Notes under the pieces: model-generated
What the model saw: only the letters and a program-made list of their open reading frames with translations
Database searches by the model: none
Told to the model about the DNA's origin: nothing
Shown: one piece after another, positions 55,216-64,000 of the stretch
How the letters are laid out: the number at the start of each line of letters is the position of its first letter
How positions within the stretch are numbered: position 1 is the first letter of the stretch
Source: Lepidonotus clava
Lineage: Eukaryota; Annelida; Polychaeta; Phyllodocida; Polynoidae
Assembly (NCBI GenBank): GCA_936440205.1
Contig: OW387148.1
Span: forward strand, 682,001 to 746,000
Direction of reading: 5' to 3'
DNA: 64,000 nt
Position numbers and translations under genes: made by a program

Positions 55216-56170
55216 AAAGTCTATAGTATGGGGAAAACATGGGAAAATATAAGGAAGCTGACTTCTTGTCAGTGGTTTTTCCCATTTCATCTGTCATCTC
55301 TTATGTGATCACGTGATATCATACAGGGAGTGGCCCCTCTCTTTACATCAATAAATAAAAGGTCTGTTCCGGAAGGACTGTGATGCTGAGGAGTGTACCT
55401 CACCTATTTCTACAAACCATCACTAAAGCAATGGTGTCAACTGTGAATAAGTAGCACATCTTATAGATCCTTCCAAGACCCGGTCTTGCATATCAAGCAT
55501 GTGACTTTCTTTAAGCTTTTTCTACCCTTGGTTTTCAAACTTCAAATAGTTCTTAACCTGACAAGGAAAGTGAAAAAAAAGGTTTTGACACCTGTCCTAA
55601 ATATTTTAGCATACATTTATTATGCTCATCACTTGCATCAGATCGTCCCTGATGTGTGGCTCTGACCATTAACCGTTCAGGGTCTGAGAAGTGAGAGTGA
55701 CAAAGTCCATGGTCACGGAGACAATGCCCGTGTAAGTTTACAAACTGACGAAATGTTTCTCCCCTCTTGACTCCGCGGCCGTATCCATGACTGATGTACA
55801 TGTAGTTCGGTATGGTAATGGACACAAAATAGTGTTTACTGATGATGTTTGCTCTAGTGGTCGGGCGAGGAGGTGGGGCAAGAGAGGTTAAATTCTAGGA
55901 CGCTCTGTCATGTTATTTCAGTAACATCCTTTTTGTGCATTTCCAGTTCCCTAAATGGGATAAGTTATTTCCGTGAAGAAGAAATGTGTGGGGGATGATA
56001 CTTCATCAAATTAACCGCCAACACTTCTAGAATCGCTTCAGATGCACACACTTTTTTGCCTCAGATTTAGAGTATGATTCTATAGATTAATTATTGCAAT
56101 AAGATTTGTATGTTCTATAGAACGGTAAGCCCCTTGACTAGAGAATCCAGGCACCTGAACCTCTTGTTAA

Positions 56171-56588
56171 AGGAGAACCGCAAAGGCAATTTAAACGTTA
56201 ATATTATACTGAAGGTGTATTTCTATAAATATATCTACAAAAATTATTGTTGATTTATCATAAGTATAGGAGAAATTAATATTCAAAAATTAAGTTGCAT
56301 AGTGGCTTCTACTTAGGGCAGGTGACGTCATCTTGGCTCTTTCACACCTGTAGGCCCAGCTGATAAGGCCCATGCTATGGGTGACTGCACACACAGACCC
56401 CTGTGACTGAGAGCCTAGATGATGTCACAGCCCTGTTAGATAAGCTGTGAGAGTGTATTCACCTCCTGACAAAAGCTGATTATATTACCCATGTATGTTT
56501 ATTTAAGTCTACTGTTGCTTAAAATATGTATCAATTAAGAGGTTTGTACCATAATTGGCATTTTCGTTTTCTCCTTTGCGCTTCACCT
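56171..56588. mobile_element. 418-bp TTAA-flanked MITE, copy 2, inverted
   Basis: The ends AGGAGAACCGCAAAGG and CCTTTGCGCTTCACCT, with TTAA outside both. The interior blocks GAGCCTAGATGATGTCACAG and GCTGTGAGAGTG occur in reverse complement in 51986-52400. Confidence 0.85.
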
Positions 56589-59001
56589 TTAAAACCGCGG
56601 GCCCGGGACCGTGGGCCGGTGATTATCTGGCCCGTGACAGGAGAAGTGGTGCTAACCGTTATAGGTCAGGGGGGCAAATAGCGGACTTAAAACTAGTTTT
56701 TCTGGACCTTCCTCACTAATTTTGAAATAACTTTCCATATAATGTGGCTACAATATTGAATAATATATTATTTTAAAGCTAAGAATTTACCTGTTTTAAG
56801 GATGCAATAGATACTAAGCCTGAATGGAATGTTTTCATTCTATAGAACTAAATGGAACCTAAAATTTTATAAAAAGTTGTTGAAAATGTTGGACAGTCAG
56901 TATTAAGGACTATAGAAATATTTCTTCTTCATTCCAATTCTTTGTAGAACCTTTATTTTCAAAAAGGATATGTTGTGAGGGTTATTTTGATATGTTACAT
57001 GCTATTATCATCCGGACCAATCAAAAGTTATTCAGTTTTGAATGCTAGAAATAAAAGTTACGAAAACCACCTTTTTTGCCCAGTTGCCAGCCGTATTATA
57101 ACACCAGATTACACTCCAAAATGGAAATGGGGTTCTATTGTTCTCTATACATGCAGATAAACATTATATTTGTGTGTAATATTGTGAATATCAAATAACT
57201 ATGTTAACCAGATACACAAGAATGACTTATTTAGCTTGTAATGTAGAAATAGAGAATTACAAAGTATCATTGTCAGCGAAACAATATTCATGATATTAAA
57301 TTTTGAAACTGTCTGAGGCTTTCATGGCAGTGCCAGACTCAATTTAATGTGGATGTTTAGGATTTCATTTCAAAATTATTCAAAATTATCTATTTATGAA
57401 GGCCAGCAGACAAGATATTGCCTGTAGAAGTATTAGACACTATTCTAGATTTAATTTTATGTAGTGTGTTACATATAAAACCTAGTTAACTAAAGAAAGT
57501 GTCCAAATAATGGTCAAAAACTGGCAAAAACTATCATTTCTAAGCAAAATGAGGCTAAAAATGCCCCTACAAAACATATATTGGGTCTCTTTTTTAGCAT
57601 AAGATACTTGTTTTTATATCTTTTTCTGATTATTTTAAAGAAAATTATAATTTCAGCACATTTTCTTGGTGAATTGATATGTTATGACACCTATTCATCA
57701 ATTTGATCAGGAGAAAGGAGGTACAACATTGGTAACTACTCAAGTCCCCTATCTGACCTATAGTAGGAGTAGGGTTTTTATCAGTGGGTAGGGTCCGTGA
57801 ATTCTGATGAAACTATTCCCTCCAGACATATCATACGTTTGTAAAGTGAGAAGGTCAGCTGGAGTTCGACATCACGTGAAGCATAGATACTATAAATACT
57901 GGCCACGAGTACAACTCACTGTAATAAAAAGAAACATTGCAGCAGATAATTTAGCTGTTATTGCTGGTATTATGATTATATTAAAAGCACATACTAAACC
58001 ATCCATATCCAACTTCATTTAAACAGACCAATTGCGCCCTGGTATATACACTCGTACAATGTCATTTTTGTATGGACAACCGATTCAGTTAACACATCAT
58101 AGTTGAAAATACTGAAATTCAGACCCATGAAAAAAAGTAGAAGATATGAATGCATGTTGTTCAAATGTTGCTGAGGATACCACTTCTTTCAAACTAAATG
58201 ATTCCTAAACCGATAGGTTTGCTTTATCATCCCCCTTGTATGTAGGTTGCATAAAGCGAAAATAGAGAGACTATAGTCTAGCCATTCGTGTTACATTTCT
58301 CCCATGCTACCGACAGGGTAATGCTTGACTTCCAAAGTAGAAGTGATTAGCTGGGACGATTACCACAAATCTCCCGCGTTTGACCTCTACCATAAAATGG
58401 TACTTATTTGGTTAATTCTTCACATCTCGTCCGTGGACGAAGGTACGTATCATTTGGAAGAAGAGAGTAGCGTCTCTTTCTACACGTTATGCGAATGCAA
58501 GTGGGATAACTGATTAAAAAAAACATACGAATTGAGATGGGCAGCAAAACGTACAAGGAAGGCAGCTGAATTTATAAAGCTGTCATAAAACGTTATTTAG
58601 TAAATTAATAGACAACAAGAAACGATTTTCTATTTATATACGAACATAATCTGTTTATTCCACAGCAAGCGTTTCTTTCATACATAGTTAAATGAGTGCG
58701 TGAAGTAAAGGATTTCTCGAAACGGATTACACCCCCTATATTTAGGATTACAACAACATTCTGTTTTGTGTGTACTACAGCCTAGATGATTTACTGTAAT
58801 CGGAAGGTCTTAACAATTAGTGTAATCGCCGTTCATTGTTTAGAACAAACAAGGGAGTGTATAGTGGTAGAGGGCCGTGGTCCGCAGGGGACTGAGTCCA
58901 GCTCAGGGTCCGCCTCTTATCGACTAGAAGGTTCACACACCGACAGCACCTCGTTCTTTAATGACTGGGTCTAACAGAACACTCATCAATATCTATCTTA
59001 C
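56589..59001. other. Intron spacer, nothing recognised
   Basis: AT-rich sequence in intron 2 of the ABCC4-like gene. Short open frames at 56975, 57807, 58325 and 58786 lack domains or splice support. Confidence 0.4.
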
Positions 59002-59198
59002 CAGTCTCCGAAATTAAGGTTGTACCCTGCACCCGAGGTGCATAATTTTCAAATTTGTGCACCCTGATGGTGCATGAATTTTCATAATTTTACATAGGTT
59101 TTTATAATAATATTCACACAGAAATGTCTCCGGGTGCACACTTTTAGAACCTCTGCACCCGGCGGGTGCTGAAAATAAAACCTTAATTTCGGACACTG
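59002..59198. mobile_element. hAT-like MITE, CAGTGTCCGAAATTA family, copy 1
   Basis: The ends CAGTCTCCGAAATTAAGG and CCTTAATTTCGGACACTG are inverted. The interior is built of GCACCC/GGTGC blocks. No clear target duplication. Confidence 0.8.
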
Positions 59199-60743
59199 CA
59201 AGTTACCTTCGTAAAATTTCTGCCTTGGTGTTTTCCGGCCCGTGTTTCCTCATTAGTGAGTCAGGAATTAAGGATAAGGCCTTTGTTTTATTGGTTAGGC
59301 GGTCATTCTTTGTGGAGTGATTTTTAAGAAAATTTAACATAAGTAGAAAAAAAAGGAAGGAAATAAAGGGGATTGGGGAAACAGTCCTTGAATAAAACAG
59401 AATATGTACAAAAGTTATTTACCGGGCCTGATAATCAAACCAGTATTCTTGTCTGAAGGAACCCGACTGTCCTACGATCAGTACTTGTTTAATGCCAATA
59501 TTACCGGCAATGTTATCACCCTCTGTTGGTCCAGTCGTTGGGGATGGTCACTCTCTTCCTTTTCAATTACCATTTTCGCTCCACGTGATAACCAAAGAGG
59601 CGATGATCAGAACCGCTACCCTAGGGAATGAACCCTTATTCACTATACCCCAAAAGGTCTGCATCCTGACTTCCTTCACTAGAAGACGGTGAGCAACCAT
59701 CGTGCAGACTATTTAGCCACCCATTCTGTGGTGACTTGACCACCGAGGTTAAAGTTTCAATTGTGGAGAATGGGCGAGCAACAATCAGAGCCAGGTCTCT
59801 TGATTTAGACACCACAAGTGGGAAATAGTACTTATATCGGGGCCCTTATATCATGTGCTTTTTATATAGTGGAGCAGCACTCTTGTCGGCCTGCACTTGA
59901 TAAGATACTCCACAATATATAGATATCTGGCAATGGGGATGACTTTTCTTATTCCTTTCCTCCACCGATAAATGCCCTAAGGGCCTTTGTCTTCAAGTTC
60001 TTCAAGAGTTGATCTCTTAAGGATAGACACCAGTGGTCAACGGCCATTTCAAGAAATCATCAATGAATTCTTTAATACTGATCTGATCCTAACAAACTTT
60101 ATATCATTGAAAAGCTCACATTTTCCTCTATCTATTGATCCCACAAGGATTATAAAATAATGAAAAATTGAGATTTCATCAATTTTAAACTAATTTTTTC
60201 ACTTTTATTTTTTGAACATCAATATCTTGGTTATCACTTAACCTACAGGAATAATATTTCACATACACCTTCACAGCATTCATATGCAGGGAAGCGTGTC
60301 TCAGATTTTTGATTAAGGCTTTAGATTTGATTTTATGGTCAAAAACGGGAAACTTTTTTAGATTTTTATGCATTTTCATTTTCTACATTTCATAAAAACC
60401 TAACTAAGACCTTTATCAAAATTTTGAGACACGCTTTCCTCCCTTTATATGTCAAAAAGATATACTAAAAATTTCAAAGTCCTAGGTTAAATATTAAATG
60501 AGATATCAATGTTCAAAAACTAAATTTGAAAATTATGATTTTCAAGTTTTCTTCCATATTCTATAGTCATTTTTTCTGCCTTTTCTTATATGAGTTATAT
60601 CAATAAATGTGGTTGTTTATTGGCTATCCAGTGATATTATTTGAAACAAATCTTGTGATTTTGATCAAAGAGAGATGCGGCATTCACACCTCAACCACTG
60701 GTGTCTATCCTTAACATTTAAACAGTGTCCGAAGTGTAGTATA

Positions 60744-61278
60744 CAGTGTTCGAAATTAACGCTGGCCCGTCGGCCAATGGCCGAAAATTTGAGAGCAGGG
60801 CCGAAAATTTTCACCAGAAATAGTGTCAAATTGGCCCGGATGGCCAACAGAGATTTTTGCCCTTTTTCTTAAATTTCCTTTGGAAATTTCCATTGAAACT
60901 GTACTCATGATGTTAAAAGCTGTACGAAATGTCCAGTAATTCTATTAAGGTCTGTTTCTTTGCCAATATAATGCATCCCATTATCATTATTATCAGAAAA
61001 TAAAATTGTTATCACACACATGCCATCTCGGGTCTACCGAACAAACACATTTCCATTTCATTGAGAATTTTCTAAATTAGTAAAACATTTTGATATATCA
61101 TATTTTTACAGACAAACATGCATTTTTAAAAAGCCATGTATTTCAATAACAAATCGTATTTATTGTTTGAATATTTAAAAGTACAAACCAGGGCCAGAAG
61201 AAAACAATCAGGGCCGACAATATCTTGACAAAGTTGGCCCTGATGGCCGACAGCACAAAAAGTTAGTTTCGAACACTG
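60744..61278. mobile_element. hAT-like MITE, CAGTGTTCGAAATTA ends, 535 bp
   Basis: The ends CAGTGTTCGAAATTAAC and GTTAGTTTCGAACACTG are inverted, and AGTATA flanks both (6 bp). The interior has repeated GGCCGAAAATTT and TTGGCCC-GATGGCC units near both ends. Confidence 0.88.
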
Positions 61279-61809
61279 AGTATATGGCGAGAAGTTAGTT
61301 ACAGCAACCTTTATCAGAGTGACAGTTTCGTGTGATGTTAAAACCTTCTATGCCAAATCAGCGGTGTTCATGGTCACATGATGGTAACTAAACATGTAAC
61401 TTAACAACGTGTTTAGTTTCCAGGCAGTGACCTGTGACATCATCCAGGTGATGATGTAAGGTGGTCATCAATTGACCATTTGCCCCTACGTGGGTCCTGC
61501 ATTAGTGGATACATACATGGGAATTTTCAAGCTGTATTTAATGTTAATTATGGCCTGAATATGGGGACGTAAATGTTAGATCCAGACTAAGTGGCTCCCA
61601 TATTTAGGTTATAATACTCATATGGGATTTGCTAAATATTCTGGCAGACCAAGACTGGACCAGGTTAGAATCCTAAGTGATATACGGGTTACTTCGACCT
61701 ATTTATTTTTGTTAAATTTAGAATGGGTGATTTTATCACTTCAGATGGTTACTTATGAGATAATTAGTTTAACATTCGAGCATTCTGGATGTATGTTAGC
61801 ATATGAATA

Positions 61810-62026
61810 CAGTGTACGAAATTAGGGGCGCATGCTGCACCCAAGGTGCATGTTTTTGTAGCAGGGCGCATGATTTTTGAAAGTGTGCATCCAGCAGATG
61901 CACATATATTTGATTGAATAAATAGACTTACATCAATGAGGATGCACTGAAAGGCTCCCGTGTGCATAAGTTTCAAAGCTATGCGCCCAGCGTGGGCGTA
62001 GATTTAAACCTTAATTTTGGACACTG
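61810..62026. mobile_element. hAT-like MITE, CAGTGTCCGAAATTA family, copy 2
   Basis: The ends CAGTGTACGAAATTAG and TTAATTTTGGACACTG. GCACCC/GGTGCAT blocks as at 59002. The flanks CATATGAAT and ATTCATATG are mutually inverted. Confidence 0.78.
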
Positions 62027-62070
62027 CATTCATATGTAAATCCTTCGCACACATGAAATTTACTTAGAAT

Positions 62071-62093
<23 letters not shown>
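62071..62093. repeat. C homopolymer, 23 bp
   Basis: Unbroken C run followed by an A run; length may be unreliable in assembly. Confidence 0.9.
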
Positions 62094-62101
<8 letters not shown>

Positions 62102-62384
62102 GTGCCAATTTTCTTGTCATTATACCAGAGACATCTTTGGAATAAAACGATGGACGCTTCATTTCCGGTACCTTCTAACAGCTAAATGCTTCTCATTGGG
62201 AAGCACAGAATGACACTTCCATCTCAGACACAATAGCTGGACTCGGGAATCACGTGACCAATTTTCTCAGCATTAATGTTAAGCCCTCTGTATATCTGTC
62301 ATGACGGTTAATGACAAACATACTCTGAAAAGACAACTGGAAATCTTAATCGGATCAGGGAATTTTTAGATCATTTATCACAGT

Positions 62385-62585
62385 CAGTGTCCGAGATTAA
62401 GGGTGCACCCAGCACCCGGCGTGCATGCTTTTGCAACTAGGTGCAAGATATTTGAATGTTTGCATCCAGATGGTGCACAATTTTAGCATGTTATTATAGC
62501 AATGTACACTCAGAAGTATCACCAGTGCACAATTGTACTGTACACCCGGCGTGTGCACAAAATAAAGCCTTAATTTCGAACACTG
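62385..62585. mobile_element. hAT-like MITE, CAGTGTCCGAAATTA family, copy 3
   Basis: The ends CAGTGTCCGAGATTAAGG and CCTTAATTTCGAACACTG. Repeated GCACCCGGCGTGCA and GGTGCA-type blocks; same size as copies 1 and 2. Confidence 0.8.
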
Positions 62586-63242
62586 TTTCTCTAGACGAGG
62601 GTATTAAAAAAGTATAGAATTATTCTTTCAGAATGGCATCCCCACGCCATCCCGGCCAAGAATAACTTCATAAGCAGAAACAGGTCTATATTCACAGAAC
62701 TTGCTTGGATTCCCTTGCGCCCATTGACAGATCATGAATCTTGACTACAGATATAGAACAGTGTTTAAGTGATAGGTTGACAGGCAGCAGTGACAGGCAA
62801 CCTTTTCTAAGGGGCCGCTGACTGAACGGCGGGGCCATTTACATCTGCCATAATAAGGCCGAGAGGGTGGGCAGTGTTAGGGTAATAGTCTTAACTCTTT
62901 GGTGATTAACAAGTTTTATACAGAAGATTGAAAACGTCAAAGGTTCTTATTCGGAGGCACATCTGCCCAAGAATCGAGCTTTTGATGATTATAGGATAAC
63001 ACAATTAAATAATTACACAACATTTTTGCTAAGAAATGCTAATATATCCATATATGAGAAAAGCTGGTCATTATTCCGACACTGTCACACAAAATTTATT
63101 CATGTGCTTTTGAAACAAACATTTTTATGAGGCGGCTAATATATTTAAAACTTTAATAGTTTAATACGTTTTTATTTTAATATCCGCCGTCTCATTGGAT
63201 GGTCCCCTTCCTAGGTCGGTGTAACGTGTTACCATGTCTCAA

Positions 63243-63515
63243 ATGTAACCCTGTCACAATCTCCTGGAATGGCTCAAATAACCTATATTTGGGCTTATTT
63301 GGGCTTACATTACTGAGATTTGGATGTATGGAACACAAATAAATCGTCAAAATTATCCAAATTATACATACAAGCCCGGAATCAAAATCGTAATATATCG
63401 TTACGGGAACACCGGGCGCCCGCCATTGTGTCCCAATATAATCATGTCACACTCTCTAACCCCTCCCGAAATGGCTTAAATAACCTACATTTGGGCTTAT
63501 TTGGGATTATACAAG
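63243..63515. repeat. Diverged direct duplication about 195 bp apart
   Basis: GGAATGGCTCAAATAACCTA and TTTGGGCTTATTTGGG at 63267-63305 recur as CGAAATGGCTTAAATAACCT and TTTGGGCTTATTTGGG at 63470-63505. Confidence 0.6.
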
Positions 63516-63610
63516 ACGCTCCGCGTCTGGCTCAATCAGAGTACGCCTAGACAAAGTATTCGTCTCTGGATATTGCCATTCCTCCGTTAGCGGACATCGA
63601 GAGCGAGAGC

Positions 63611-63635
63611 GGGGGGGGGGGGGGGGGGAGGGGGG
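63611..63635. repeat. G-rich homopolymer tract
   Basis: 18 G, one A, six G. Simple sequence with quadruplex potential. Confidence 0.9.
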
Positions 63636-64000
63636 ACAGTAGATCCTTTCTATCAAACTGTACCAAAGAGATCCTTTCCACACCATCTGACTACCGTGAA
63701 TCAGATGCTACTGGTAGTGTGTCCTTTCTATATTGGGCGCCACACAACTCCACTCTCCGAGCAGATCAGGGTATACAGTCCAGTTCTCTGCTGGGAGAGC
63801 CATGATGACGCACAACACGTAACGTCAATAAGAAGGGATTGTTTTTTCACTTACAGATGCTACGGCACGTCAGGGAAAGGAAAAAGATTTAGGCCTAATA
63901 GCTTTACAGAAAAAAGGACAAAAGTAAAATGAATAGATCTCGTTTTCACGTTAGTTCATCCCGCTGGATTGAAATTCGGCAAGCACATCTTCCATATTGA

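Noticed and set aside
55553-55825. Minus-strand 90-codon open frame
   Set aside because: No domain, no splice signals, inside a large intron.
62071-62093. Homopolymer C run (and G runs at 14244 and 63611) as functional quadruplexes
   Set aside because: Length is uncertain in assemblies, and some such runs are simply parts of MITEs; no independent support.

Overview
The window looks like non-coding-rich nuclear DNA of a marine invertebrate animal. The evidence is spliced genes with GT-AG introns, a eukaryotic tRNA-Ile with no intron, a CR1/L2-type LINE, a DIRS-order (Ngaro-like) YR retrotransposon and many short inverted-repeat transposons (MITEs). The host genes are clearly metazoan (MIS12, ABCC4-like). 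The exact phylum cannot be read from the sequence; an amphioxus-like deuterostome or a lophotrochozoan would both fit.

Layout. 1-18 kb: no confident protein gene; one tRNA-Ile(AAU) on the minus strand (7470-7543), a 465-bp inverted-repeat element (5772-6236), several MITEs and satellites, and a candidate solo LTR (16961-17962). 18.4-19.3 kb: last coding exon and 3' UTR of an unrecognised multi-pass membrane protein on the plus strand; its 3' UTR carries a minisatellite. 19.8-25.9 kb: two copies of one MITE, then a near-complete non-LTR retrotransposon with two ORFs. Its ORF1 ends in a NADAR domain, which is the most unusual thing in the window. 27.9-32.6 kb: five coding exons of MIS12 (kinetochore), minus strand, with a candidate E2F/NRF1-type promoter near 34.35 kb. 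34-39.6 kb: a dense nest of MITEs inserted in one another. 39.66-44.83 kb: an Ngaro-like element with its split direct repeats still legible. 45.8-52.9 kb: the first two coding exons of an ABCC4-like (MRP4) ABC transporter, plus strand, whose remainder lies beyond the window. 53-64 kb: intron 2 of that gene with more MITEs, including a cluster sharing CAGTGT termini.

How it fits together. MIS12 and the ABCC4-like gene point away from each other and are separated by about 11 kb of mobile DNA. Three groups of MITE can be told apart by their target-site duplications: 5-6 bp (CAG...CTG ends, hAT-like), 9 bp, and TTAA/TA/3-bp types. Several duplications are perfect, so element boundaries can be given to the base. 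One old element has an uninterrupted reference copy (5772-6236) and an interrupted inverted copy (36223-38968), which gives a relative order of four later insertions.

Limits: everything was read by eye. No database search, folding or statistical test was run. Exon boundaries rest on splice signals, reading-frame continuity and remembered family sequences.
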